A stretch of DNA of 64,000 bases from Cunninghamella blakesleeana (taxonomy: Eukaryota; Mucoromycota; Mucoromycetes; Mucorales; Cunninghamellaceae). Where the stretch lies: the NCBI GenBank assembly GCA_017871115.1, contig JAFCIZ010000001.1, positions 411,001 through 475,000 of the forward strand, in the 5' to 3' direction. Within the stretch, counting starts at the first letter, position 1. Each line of letters opens with the position of its first letter. Below are positions 45,876 through 57,751 of the stretch, one piece after another. A program made the position numbers and the translations under genes. The notes beneath the pieces are model-generated. The model was not told where the DNA came from. It was given only the letters and a program-made list of their open reading frames with translations, and ran no database searches.

Positions 45876-47674
45876 CTAATAACTTTTTGTATGAGCAACT
45901 GATGGTCCTGATTCATTATAATCCACTTTACTGACATAATTTTTAGCATCCGTAAATACCAACTAAATAAATAAAATAATATCAATTAATAAATATAAAT
46001 TAATATACATACATACACATATATACATATTATAATTGCAATAATTATTTTATATTTATATACCTTTGCTACAATTTGACCGCCTAACCAAGTCGAGTAT
46101 TGTTGATATTCTTTATTTTTGAGTACAGTAAAGTAATCTGGTATCCTTAAAAATCCAATGACGCGTGTTTGAGTATCACCAGCGTTTTCGGATATTGGTA
46201 AAAGTTTTCCAACTTCACCTTTAATTCGTCTCCTTAATCCTTTTATAAGTCCACATCCTCCAGCTAATACTACATTTTCCCATAATTTTGGTCTTATTTC
46301 TGGTGGTTCACAATTATCTACTGCTAGTTGCATAGCTACGGCTAATGGTAATGAGTCAACTTTTATTAACTGAGGTTTGAATAACGGATCATATACTTTA
46401 TGACGATAAGGACCAATTTTAAACTATTAAATATAAATAAATATATGAATAAATAAGAAAATGAATTATTATTAATGATTATTAATAATATTAATATTAA
46501 TATTACTCGTTTACTTTTTTATTCTTTTACCTTTTGACCATTATATTCAATTTCTTCAAATTCTGGAATATTTACAGGTTCTTCGTCATCATCGTTAGAG
46601 GTTTCATTATCAGTAATTTCTTCCATTGTAGCTACTGGTACACCTGCTATATCTGATTCTACTACACTTGTTGCTGTTTGTTGTAATGAATGTCCAAAAG
46701 CAACATGAAATATATCTGATTCTCTAACATGGTGTGCAAATTTTTCATCCAAATCAACATTAGCATCTTGGCATTGTTGTACTAAATCTTTATCCTGTTG
46801 TAATAACGTTAATAAATATTGATCGAAATGCTTTCCGCCAATTGGTATTGTCAAATTTGATGATTGTTGAACGATACTATCCACAATGACGTTAATATCT
46901 GTTAATTACATAAAGCAGATAAAATACAATGCAATACAATCAAAAAAAAGAAAAAAGGAAAATAGGAATAGTCAATAATTATTCATACATATTATTATTT
47001 TTGCCTATATATGAATATATATATACCAGTTGAATTATGACCAATATCAACAACAAGACCAGAAACAGATCCACATCCATATAAGGCTAATAAAGGCTGA
47101 GGGGCAATATATAAACCAGGCACGTTTAAATTTTCAAAAGCTATTTGAGTTAGGCGTTCATATTCTAACTTATTCCAATGTACAGGCACAGTAAATAATA
47201 CTGGATGTTCATTTCGAGCCTTTTTAATTCCAAGTTCTTTAAATAAAATTTGTTGCCTAATACATTATATTAATGTTATTTTTATGATGAATGATACATG
47301 GTTTAACAAATAGTGTTTGGTATTATCATTTCCATACTTTTAATATTATTATTAACTATTATTATTACCAACTTGCTTCCAAATCTTCCCAAGAGATTAT
47401 ATTATTGTCTTTAATTGGATTATTATGATCGGACATATTAACAAACTATAGACATTAATATTAAGCATTGAAAGGAAAATGAATAATGGCATAAAGCATA
47501 TTAATGTTGTTATTATTTAAAGAAAAAGATATTTAAATAGATACTAAATGTTTATATATATAATATTACAGCAGCAGGAGGCTTATTTGTATCATGGGTT
47601 CCAACACCACCTTTTGTTATATAAGAGCCTATATCAATAACAACAAAATTTTCTTCACGTAAATTTATTGACAT
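45876..47674 (-). CDS. ARP9: Actin-related protein Arp9 (SWI/SNF-RSC subunit)
   Basis: Six exons (47674-47570, 47445-47369, 47256-47027, 46898-46531, 46423-46064, 45962-45876) give 408 residues. Actin-fold landmarks are VVIDIGSYITKGGVG (phosphate 1), GLVVDIGHNSTDINVIVD (phosphate 2), IPIGGKHFDQYL and WENVVLAGGCGLIKGL (adenosine loop). The C-terminal block RIPDYFTVLKNKEY...WLGGQIVAK...FTDAKNYVSKVDYNESGP matches budding-yeast Arp9 rather than actin or Arp4-8. An acidic insert (about 46560-46620) sits where Arp9 also carries one. Arp9 pairs with Arp7-type proteins on the HSA helix of the SWI/SNF and RSC ATPase and couples ATP hydrolysis to nucleosome sliding. It is divergent from the OCRL-like gene. 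The assignment is from remembered family sequence, without alignment software. Confidence 0.88.
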
Positions 47675-47904
47675 TATTATAGACTTGTATTTTAAAAAAA
47701 AATTATTAAGTTTAAAAAAAAATGAAAAGGAGCAAGGAAAAAAAATAAGGCGCGATTATTTTTTATAAATTTTCAAGTCACCAGCCTGCGTTTAAAATTA
47801 ATTTCCAAAAAGGTGTTCAGTTTGAATTTAATTTTTTCGCCCTTCTTTTCTTTTATACTTTTTATACTTTTTATATTAAATTACTACTTAAACATATTAT
47901 TTCT
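47675..47904. promoter_or_regulatory. Bidirectional promoter, ARP9 / OCRL-like gene
   Basis: About 230 bp between two divergent ATGs. It contains a GC-richer patch (GGCGCGATT near 47750 and CACCAGCCTGCG near 47779) amid A/T runs. GGCGCG resembles the core of the MluI cell-cycle box (ACGCG) only loosely. No TATA box is convincing. Confidence 0.45.
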
Positions 47905-48772
47905 ATGACAGGACAAAATAAAGACGAAGATATAAAACAAATTAAAGGACTACTGAATGAGAATGATGCTCTTGAAATTATATCCTTTTTTATTATACAT
48001 ATACATATTACAATTCATTTTTCTTGTTAAACTTATTACTATCCTTAACTTTTTCTTTTTTAAAATAATAATAATGATATTACAGCGCTCGCGTTCAACT
48101 ACAAGGATTCGATTCAAAAGAGCATTATTTAGCACTTATAAAACATAAAACCTCCCCGGAAAATACTTCATCAGCAACAGAAACTTGGTAAAACGGGTTA
48201 ATTACTATTATTACCGTTATTGTCCTTAAATACTTGTATATTTTTCTAATATATTCAAACCTCATTTGTTTTTTTTTTTCATTGAATTTAGTTTAGTTTT
48301 ATATATAAAAGATATATTTTTAACACCAACAGAAGTACTACCTATATTGAAGGGTACAAAGGCTGATGTTTCCCAAATGAACCAAATTGATAAAAAGACT
48401 CAACCTAGTAAATAATAATAAATTTATATATATATATATATATATAAACTTAAAATACTCATATAAGTGGCACGTGCTCACATCAATATTATTATTATTA
48501 TATTTACTTAAATTTGCTTTGTATTGACAATTTATAGGTTTACTTTTAACAATAGCCGAAAAAGAAAAAAAGTTACAAGTAATATTCAATGATAAAGATG
48601 TTATGCCTACTTTCTTGTCCAAGTTAAGGGAATCCATCGATAATGCAGGTATAATTCATAAATAATAATAAAACTAATAAATAGTATGAGCTTAAAAGAA
48701 AGACACGTTTCTAATTATATTTTTGCCTTTTATTATATATATATATATATATATATATTTTAAAAAAAAAAA

Positions 48773-48805
<33 letters not shown>

Positions 48806-50333
48806 ATTTAGTTTCTACCGAAGATTATAAATGGGTGAATTTTTATACCGGCACTAACAGTATGTAAAAATGAAATGAAATAAATAAATAAAAATTTAAT
48901 AATGAAATAAAACAAAATATATTCATGACGATTATTTTTTTTATTGTTGCATATTACTATAATCTTTTATAGAAATTAAAAAACCAGTTCGTAAACAAAC
49001 AACTTCTTCAACGAGTAGCAAATCATCTAATCACTCGAAAGCTAATGCTATATCACATGTATTACCTCTTCAGCGTGCTCAAACTATTGCTGATTTTCAA
49101 CTTCGTCGTAACAAAACAGTTAGTTCAAGTATTAGACGTCCAATCATTGAATCGAGTCATGCAAAAGAACATTGGATTAATGCTAGACTAAAAGATCAAG
49201 AAGAAGAATTTGTAAATTGGCAAAATTCAAAGTAAGTACATATATTAAAAACAACAATAATATTCTGCATTGTTAGTATTATTATGGATTATATATAACT
49301 CACATTTATTTTATTCTTTTTTTCTTTTTTATTTTACTAAAAACAGAATATTTGTTGGTACTTGGAATGTTCATGGAAGTTTACCCACTGAATCCTTATC
49401 TACTTGGTTATTAGGCACCTCAAAAGACTCTAATGGCAATGTAATTGATCCTGATTTTTATGTTATTGGGTAAATAATAGTATTATTCTTTTTTTTAAAA
49501 AAAAAAAGCAATAATGCATGAAAGCGGAAATTAAATTTTATTTCTTATATTTAGATTACAAGAAATGGAAACAAATGCGGAAGCTTATCTTTATTATGAT
49601 GCTACCAAAGAAAATACGTGGGTAGACGCTATATTGAACAGTTTGGGTGGAAAGAAACATAACTATTATAAGGTAATGGTTTCAAATTAAAATCTATACA
49701 TATACGTTTATACTATTATTATTCTTGAAAAATAGGGACTAAGAAAATAAAACATCATTCTTTTGTTATAAAAAATGAAATAGGTGGCATCTTTACAACT
49801 AGTTACAGTGCTTATAATTATTGTAGCAAGAACTGAACATCAACCTTTTATTACAGAAGTAGATTCTCGTTATTGTGGTGTTGGAATTATGAACAGATTA
49901 GGGAATAAAGGTGGATGCTCGGTTAGATTTCGTTTCCATGATAGTTACTTTTGTTTTGTAGCAAGTCATTTAGCAGCTTTTGCATCTAATTGTGATCGAC
50001 GTAATCAAGATTTTACTGAAATTTGTAAAAAAATATTATTCAACCATCAAATTGATAAAAAAACAGAATACATTCACCATTCCTGGAATAGTGGTGGTGA
50101 TGAAGGCGTCACATTTTTAGATCGCAATGGTGTAACGAATGATTGGTCAAAACAAGCTTCTATTTTTCATGCAGACCATGTCATTTGGTTAGGTGATCTT
50201 AATTATCGTGTTAATTTGACCCGTACTGAAGTAAATGCTAAGTTAAATCAAGATGAATATCAAGATTTATTAGAATATGATCAGGTATGTCTACATTTAT
50301 GATAACCCATTTGTTTCTTTCTTTTTCTTTTTC

Positions 50334-50370
<37 letters not shown>

Positions 50371-52461
50371 CTCTAAATATAATATACTTTAATTTTAATT
50401 TTTTTTTATATTTTTTGTTAGCTTACTATTGAACGTCAAGCTGGAAGAGCTTTCTCTATGTTTGAAGAAGGTCCTATCAATTTCTTCCCAACTTATAGAT
50501 ATGATGCTGGTACCAATCAATATGATACAAGGTAATAAATAACAACTTGTAATATATATTCAAATATAATTTTATACCCTAATTTATATATTAGATCAAC
50601 TCCAAAGTATTAACTTACGTATATTTATTTATTGACTTTTTTTATTTTATTTTTTTTAAAAAAATAGTCCTAAAAAGCGTGTGCCATCATGGACTGATAG
50701 AATTTTGTGGAAAAAACCAATGGATCATAATAAACCAACATTAACCCAACTTTCTTACGATGATTGCATGGAAATGATGTTAAGTGATCACAAACCGGTT
50801 CAAGCATTATTTGATATTAAAGTATTTAACAAATATATATATATATATATATATACATATTTAAAAAAAAAAAAAAAAAATCAAAACAAAAAAGGTACCT
50901 GATTTAAATGACAGCTTCTAATCCAACTTTTGCATATATAAATAGGTTCGTGATATTAATGTGGAAAAACAATCAGAAACCAAACAAAAATTAATACAAC
51001 AATTGATCGAAACACCCGATGATATTACCAAAGGAACCTTGTCATCTTCTTATGTCTCGTTTGATGATGTTCAATTTATGGAATTCAAGGAAAGAAACTT
51101 GATACTTGAAAATACTGGAAAAGCAGTGGCATCTTTCCGATTTATTCCAAAGATGGACGAACCTCAAGTATGTCCTAATTGGCTTCAAGTCTATCCTTTA
51201 CAAGGTGTTATTGGCCCTGGTGAAAAAGTGGTGCTTCATTTTGAAATTATGATTGATTCCTCCATGTCAGCACCATTTAATGAAGGAAAACAAGAAATTA
51301 AAGATATTTTGGTATTACGTTTGGAGAATGGAAAAGATTTCTTCATTGATATCAATGGTAAGTATATTCCAACATGTTTTGGTATGAAATTGGATCAATT
51401 AGCCCAAATGACTGTTCCTATTCAAGAAGTCATTTCATCATCTCGTGACCAACGTGAACAATCAAAATCTTCAAATGATCAAAATCAAAATCAGCAACAG
51501 CAACAGCTTCAGCAACAAGTGAATCTTCCAAAAGAATTATGGAGAATGTTAACCTTCCTATGGAATAAAAATATGTTATCAATGGTAATAAAACAGCAAA
51601 TGATTATTATACTTAATCTACATAAACATATGCTATCGTATTTTATGGATATATATTTATCTCTATTTTATTTAATTTTTTATCAATTTTATAGGAAGAT
51701 TTATTCTTATCTCATGGTGATCGTGTCATTTCAGATTATATTCGAAAATGCTTAGATAGTGGGGATACTTTTGATACAGCTATATTATTAGGCGAAACAT
51801 CTCAAGACATTAACGAAAATGAAGACGATGATAGTGACAATGAAAAATCTAAAAGTAGTGAAAGTGTTGGTGCCAATTCTATGGTAGATGTTTTAATAGC
51901 ATTTTTAGATTGCCTACCTGAACCAGTCATTCCTACTTCATTTTATAGCCGTGCTCTGGCAGCAGCAGATTCAAATGAACTTATTAAAACAGTAAAGAAA
52001 AAAAAAAAGACAAGAGGATTAAAAAATCACATTTTTTTTTTTTTTTAAAAAAAAAAGCTTATATTCGTATTTTTATACTTATTTTTATGTTTATATTTAA
52101 TATTTGTTTCTAGCTAAAAGAAGATCTTCCTTATTTGCATCTCAATGTTTTATTGTATATCACTAGTTTCTTAAATTATGCTATAGATTATGCTCCAGAA
52201 TCTTGCAAAGAAGAACGTAGAGAACATATTGGTAAATATATATATATATATATATATCGATAAAATGGAAGAAAATAGTACATAGAAATAGGAAAAATAT
52301 TTATGCTCATTCCTATATTATCTTTTTTTATAAAAAAAAATATATATATAGTTACATCGTTCACTGTTTTATTAAAACCTGGTCTTGATTTTAAAGAAAA
52401 GAATCCTGCTTTGGCTGAACAAACCAAACAAAGATTCATTAGTAGATTATTACAATTATAA
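47905..52461 (+). CDS. OCRL/INPP5B-like inositol polyphosphate 5-phosphatase with RhoGAP-like domain
   Basis: Fifteen exons keep frame and give 960 residues: 47905-47979, 48084-48187, 48292-48407, 48538-48648, 48812-48859, 48973-49231, 49347-49469, 49555-49672, 49784-50284, 50422-50531, 50668-50821, 50946-51584, 51695-51991, 52114-52231 and 52352-52461. After an N-terminal PH-like region, the phosphatase (about 280-630) has FVGTWNVHG, GLQEME, GNKGG, SHLAAF, WLGDLNYRVN, PSWTDRILW and SDHKPV. An ASH domain follows (about 650-760: SFDDVQF, FRFIPK, PGEKVVLHFEI), then a RhoGAP-like domain (about 790-960). At the arginine-finger position it reads EDLFLSHG, so GAP activity is unlikely, as in OCRL. 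The family removes the 5-phosphate of PI(4,5)P2 on endosomes and Golgi. Intron 1 is U12-type AT-AC. Confidence 0.93.
47980..48083 (+). other. U12-type AT-AC intron in the OCRL-like gene
   Basis: The first intron starts ATATCCTTTTTT at 47980 and ends TTAC at 48080-48083. ATCCTTAACT (48041-48050) is the minor-spliceosome branch-point consensus, identical to the one in CLP1. Exon 1 ends ...DALEI in phase 0 and exon 2 resumes SARVQLQGFDSKEHYLALIK. Using the AG two bases further on instead of AC would put the next exon out of frame. The branch-to-3' distance is about 36 nt, long for this class. Confidence 0.85.
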
Positions 52462-52708
52462 TAACATATCATTTACATTACGGTATTTATTAAAATTATT
52501 AATTTATTTTATTTTATTATTTATTTCAGTAAACCAAATCAATTAAACATTTCAGTACTTTTTAAAGCATAATTTTTTTTTAAAAAAAAAAAAACGTGAC
52601 CATTGGTAGAAGATGTTTGCGGATTTTAAAAAATATTTTTTTATTTTTTTTAAAAAATATGTTTACTTTTTTTTTATTCAATCTTTTTTATTATTGTTAT
52701 TATTTATC

Positions 52709-52986
52709 ATGGCAAAAAAAGCTAAAGCTAGAGTTATTTTAGTCAAGTTATTATCAACAGCTGGAACAGGATTTAATTATATCAAGTCCAGACCTAGAAT
52801 CAGCCCAAAGTTATCCATGATGAAATACGATCCTGTTGGTAATATAAATATAATCAATATATCGATGAAATCAGATATGTATATACAAAGAACTATATAT
52901 GCTAACATTGTTTTTTATTTTATTTCAAATTTATAATGATAGTTAAACAACATGTTTTATTCAACGAAACTAAAATGAAGAAATAG
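52709..52986 (+). CDS. MRPL39: Mitochondrial ribosomal protein bL33m
   Basis: Two exons (52709-52838 and 52943-52986) encode 57 residues starting MAKKAKARVILVKLLSTAG. Almost the whole of the protein is the bacterial L33 fold: TGFNYIKSRPR, KLSMMKYDPV and the terminal VKQHVLFNETKMKK. It is a structural protein of the mitochondrial large ribosomal subunit; the yeast counterpart is Mrpl39. The start at 52709 was chosen because it matches the compact L33 N-terminus. An upstream in-frame ATG at 52613 would add 32 F/Y/L/K-rich residues encoded by low-complexity sequence. It follows the OCRL-like gene by 247 bp on the same strand. Confident family call; the gene symbol is by analogy. Confidence 0.93.
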
Positions 52987-53912
52987 ATAATTTAGATATA
53001 TATATAAAGAACGAAGGAAGGAAAGAAAGAGGAAACTTTATTCTATATACACTAGATTTTTTTTTTTTTTGACAACACATAACAGACTGAACCTTTGCTA
53101 TTATTATTATTAATATGACATGTATATATATATCCCTTTGTTTTTAATACTGTGTTTATTCTTTTTATTGCTTCAAGTAACGCTATTTATTTTTATACAA
53201 TAAAATAAAAAATAAAAAAAAAATAAAAAATAAAAAATGATATAATATATACAATAGAACTTTTTTATTTAGCTTTTTTTTTAAGTCACTCTTTTGACAA
53301 GAGGAGGGGATTTTTCTTTTAAAAAATAAAAGAGAGGGGTAATCATTTAAACCTTTTTTTAGTGAGGTTAACTATGTTTATTTATTTTTCTAAATATTAA
53401 ACACTTTGATATCTATTTATCCCTGATTATAAAAATGGTGTTTTATTTATTCTACGAATGTATAGGCACCCTTTTCACCCTTAAAAAAAAACCGAGTTCT
53501 TTATTTTTTGATAGTTTAACTCAGACTTATGAACTAAATCATTGAGTATAAAAATTCTATAAAATTTCTATAAAAAAAAAAAGGTAGTTCGATGGAAAAT
53601 CTATTTTTTTTTTATTTTTTTAAAAAAAAATTAAAAAGGAGAGCAAAAAAAAATGTTGATCCTTCTATACATGATAATTTTTTTTTTCCTTTGCTAAAAT
53701 TAGTGACACTTATTTCATTATTATTCTTACTTTTTTTATTATTTTTTGTACGCGGGTAATTATCAACTGATGTATAAGGAATATCAAAGATCATCATTAT
53801 TTCTTGATATTTTTTTTTTTTTAGGAGAGTGAAATAAATAGTCGTTATGATAAAGTATATATACTTTCACATTTGCACCAGTTTATTCTCTTTCTCACAA
53901 TAATAGATAATG

Positions 53913-53944
<32 letters not shown>

Positions 53945-54850
53945 TCATTGTCACAAAATGATAATGATCAATTGTTTAATTTAATTATTTATTTATATAT
54001 TATTCTTGAACTAAAATATTTTAATTAATGAAAAAAATCTTTTTTTCTTTTTTACATAAAAAAAACTGTGCATAAGCTAAAAAGGAAATGACATCTGAGT
54101 TCATGTTGATGAAAAAAAATTCTAAAACCTTTTAGTATTGATTCTTTTTAGTCAGATAAAAAAGAATTAAAAAAAAAAGAGTACTATATTTATTACAATA
54201 ATATATATAAAGATATACATATGAAAACTCAATAAAAGATATAAAGTAATAAAAGTATTAGTACAATTTATCAATTGGTTGAAGTAAAATATATGTATTC
54301 ATGGTAACACCATCATCATCAAAAATAAAAAAAGATAAAAATTAAGCATTCTAGGTATAGTATGATATTTAAAATAAATTAGAAATGCATCTTTATACAT
54401 TAGAATTTATCATTTTATTATATTAAAAAAAAAATGATAGATAGAATGATGGTGAATATATACACATCTAAAGGTGCATTTATTTTTATTTTTATTTGTT
54501 TTATATCCCATTTGATAAACAAATGGTTAGTAAATAATAATAAATAAATAGGTAAAAAAAAAAAAAATAAAGATTAAGGGAGTGAAGGGATTAAAAAAAG
54601 AATGGATCATAAATTTCTATAAAAAAAAAAAAAGAATCAATTGAAATATAAACTAAATCAATACCAAATAAATATTACAAAAATTGTTTGTGACAATTCA
54701 TCAAAAGAATAACAAACAAAAAATAGAAATATATATATAATTATATAATAATAAAAGGGAGACTTAAAATGATATATAAATATATATATATTATATAAAA
54801 AGGAGAATAATAATAATTATAATAATAAATAGTAATCATATTAGTATTAT

Positions 54851-54895
<45 letters not shown>

Positions 54896-54948
54896 GAAAA
54901 TGAAGGGAGGAAAATATGTTTATAAAAAAGATATATATGTATATATAC
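52987..54948. other. Long convergent intergenic region, about 2 kb
   Basis: Between the bL33m stop (+) and the C2H2 gene stop (-). It is A+T-rich with T-run/A-run palindrome (53615-53630), a TA run (53915-53941) and AAT microsatellite (54854-54892). Near 53286-53345 are two GAGGGG-like islands flanking a CTTTTAAAAAATAAAAG stem. I see no gene and no RNA signature. The frames present are low complexity. Confidence 0.4.
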
Positions 54949-56622
54949 TTAGGTTTCATGTTTTAAAGGACTTTTTCTTGATAATCGATGTACACGTAAA
55001 TGTCTTCGCATATTGCTTTGTACAGAAAACCTTCTACCGCAACCATCTTCAGTACAGACAAAAGGCTTTTCACCAGTATGAGAATAAGTATGAATACGTA
55101 AAGAGGAAGGTCTAGAAAAAGCTTTTTGACAATAAGGACATAAATAGCGACCAGTCGCCATATCTCTTGGCAATTCCATTCCATTGACAGTTGTGTGAGT
55201 TGTAGCAAAATGATTCATTTTATTATTATGTTCATTATTACCATTATGATTATTATTTTGATTTATGCTGATGCTGTTGCTATTGATTCGATCATTGTCC
55301 ATGTTATTATTGTTATTATTATTATTATTACTATTACTTGTATTCATTTTATTCATAATTGTATCCAATTTATTTGATGATTGATCAATAAATGCATTAT
55401 ATGGCTGTGTTTTTGTTGTATTTAAAGACAAGTATTCTTCAGGAGGACTATTGGAATGAGATCGATGAAATGATGGAAGTGGAGGCAAAGGTGGAGGTGT
55501 ATTGGTAGTATTAGGTGGTAACATCATATGATCAGCAGTTGTGGCGGATACCGCTCTACGATGTGAAAATTGTCTTGGTCTTTGGTGAGAAGTGGTGGTA
55601 GAATGTAATAATGGAGGTGGTACAGGCGATGGAATACGAATCTGGTGACTTGGTGAATTGATATTATTATTATTATTATTATTATCATTACTTTGATTGG
55701 TAGTATGAAATTGATTTATGCTATTATGATGATGATGAGGGTGATGATGATGATGATGATGATGATGATTTAATGAATGATAACTAGGAATTGTATTGTT
55801 ATTATTGTTATTATTATTATTGATCATGGATGTAGAATTAGTTGACGTGGAAGAGGATGAAGTCAGTGGTGGCAATGGTGGTGTTAATGTAAAGTCAGAA
55901 ACTGATCTTTGATGATGAGCTCCTTGTGGTCTTCTTGAGGTTGATAACGATGGAGAGGTTAAATGATTACTGGAAGGAAATACAATAGATGGGGGAGGGG
56001 TTATCGATGATGACGATGTTGAAGTTGATGATGAAGTAGGAATTGGTGGTGGAGTAGTAGCCGAAGGGCCAATCATCCAACTTGGTCTTGGTTTTAAAAT
56101 ATTTGTGTCGTCTTTTGAAAGCAATTCATGACTTGGTCCATTTAAAGAAAGATTCTGCAGTTCAGAAGGTAGTGAGCTTACACTATGTGTACTTCGATGT
56201 CCACGGGTATATTTTTTATCTAAAAAAAGAAAAAAGAGATAGAGAAAAGTATAAAATTAATTTTACCATATTATTATTTTATTATATTTCACACACTTTT
56301 TTTAACTCTTGAATTATATAGATCTTTTTTTTTTTTTTAATAAATCACCCTCATCCGTCTTTCCCTCTCCCCCCCCCCTTGACTCTTATTTATGTATAAT
56401 TATGTATACCTTTATTTATTTTTTTCATATCAAAATATAATTATGATATAAATAGGAAAAATAATAAAATAAGTGTATTATAATTAATACCAATATTATT
56501 TTCTACCACTAATTTCCCTCTTTCCTCTCTATTATAGCTTGATTCTTATTTTTACTACCTTCATTATTTTGCTCCGTTAAAAGAAATTGAATAGATGGTA
56601 AAGTGGTCGATGGTGTTGTCAT
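54949..56622 (-). CDS. C2H2 zinc-finger transcription factor
   Basis: Two exons (56622-56559 and 56219-54949) encode 444 residues starting MTTPSTTLPSIQFLLTEQ. Two tandem C2H2 fingers sit at the C-terminus: YLCPYCQKAFSRPSSLRIHTYSH, the linker TGEKPF and VCTEDGCGRRFSVQSNMRRHLRVH. The HTGEKP linker marks sequence-specific DNA-binding fingers. All the rest, over 360 residues, is disordered: S/T/P-rich with poly-N, poly-H and PPPLPP runs, the usual look of fungal activation or interaction regions. Two fingers with a basic tail (RLSRKSPLKHE) resemble fungal developmental or stress regulators, but I cannot name the orthologue. The 340-bp intron is longer than the local norm; the exon-1 donor at 56558 is inferred from phase. 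Homopolymer repeats here are likely variable in length between strains. Confidence 0.78.
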
Positions 56623-57109
56623 TTATTATAAAAATAAAAATATAATATTTAAAAAAAAAATGAAGAAGAGAGAGAGAAAAAAAAAATTGATTATATAAAG
56701 GGAAAAGAAGAATAAGAAAAAAGAGAAAAGAAAGTGAAAGAGAGAAAAAAAAAAAAAAAAATTGCCATAAAAAAAAAAGCACTAAATGGTAAATTTTTGA
56801 AAATCCGCCAGAGTCGATCGGCGGTTTAATCCATTTTTATTTTTTTTTTAGATTTATCACCCAATAAAAAAAAAACTATGTTTCCTACCTCTTTTTTTTT
56901 TTTTCAATCTCTTCTTACCATAAACATGCTATTGTTTACTTTGTCACGTATTGTTTATTTTTATCTAGAAGTTTAGTTACTGTTTTTTTATTTATTTATT
57001 TTTTATTTTCTCTCTCTTTTTATTTTCTTCTTTTTCTTTCTTTTTAATATAATAAAAACCATTATAAAATTTTAATGAATATATAATAATAATAATATTA
57101 ATAAAAACT
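56623..57109. promoter_or_regulatory. Divergent promoter region with GC palindrome
   Basis: Between the C2H2 gene (-) and the Y/N/Q/M-rich gene (+). It contains CCGCC (56805-56809) and GGCGG (56820-56824), an inverted repeat separated by 10 bp, in otherwise nearly pure A+T. It also holds poly-A (56746-56760) and poly-T/CT runs (57001-57045) just upstream of the plus-strand gene. The palindrome is a plausible binding site for a dimeric or repeated DNA-binding protein; this is inference. Confidence 0.45.
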
Positions 57110-57751
57110 ATGTTCAATAATATACTTGATCACTTTAAGCATAACAATAATAATAATAATGGCAATCAAGGTATTGATCCTTGGTTAGCAGCGGCAGCTA
57201 CTTTTTTAGGCAACGAGTATCTTCAACACCATAACCACCACCATAATAACGATCACGAAGGTGAAGGTGAAGAGAATGACGAAAAATCACATTTTTTAAA
57301 AAATGCACTATTATCAGGAGCAATAGCTTATGGGTTGAATAAATATCAAGAACATAATAACCAACAACAACAACAACAAATACAACCTGGATTATTATCA
57401 TCAAATTATAATAATTCTTATTATTATCCAACTTCTTCATATAATAATAATATGATGATGATGCCTCCTCCTTATACATCGTATACACCTTATCCAAATA
57501 TGAACTATTATTATCAACCTTATCAATATAGTAATTATTATAATAATCCTTATTATACCAACCCAATGGCAATGATGATGATGCAACAACAACAGCAATA
57601 TCCGTATTACCCATCTAGACCTTTTTATCCTTCTTATTTACAATACCAACAACCTTCTATGTTTTATCCCGGTAATTCTCCTTATTACTACCGCCATCGT
57701 CATATGATCCCATATCATTCCCAATTACCTTATAATAGATACATGTATTGA
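57110..57751 (+). CDS. Small Y/N/Q/M-rich protein with a short ordered N-terminal part
   Basis: A single exon encodes 213 residues. The first 85 have two hydrophobic segments that look ordered: GIDPWLAAAATFLGNEYLQ and HFLKNALLSGAIAYGLNKYQ, with a His/Asn/acidic stretch between them. The remaining 125 residues are Y/N/P/Q/M-rich (repeats of YYxP, NNPYY, poly-M and poly-Q), a prion-like composition. I do not recognise the family. Small glycine/alanine helices followed by a Tyr-rich tail occur in some fungal membrane-associated or cell-surface proteins, but nothing here proves a location; there is no signal peptide. The intact 213-codon frame, upstream pyrimidine-rich leader and A-containing start context support a real gene. 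Alternative: a repeat-driven chance frame. Confidence 0.6.
   Translation: MFNNILDHFKHNNNNNNGNQGIDPWLAAAATFLGNEYLQHHNHHHNNDHEGEGEENDEKSHFLKNALLSGAIAYGLNKYQEHNNQQQQQQIQPGLLSSNYNNSYYYPTSSYNNNMMMMPPPYTSYTPYPNMNYYYQPYQYSNYYNNPYYTNPMAMMMMQQQQQYPYYPSRPFYPSYLQYQQPSMFYPGNSPYYYRHRHMIPYHSQLPYNRYMY

Noticed and set aside
55744..55770. Tandem ATG/GAT trinucleotides that resemble a short repeat array
   Set aside because: Coding poly-His run of the C2H2 factor; no spacers, so not a CRISPR-like array.
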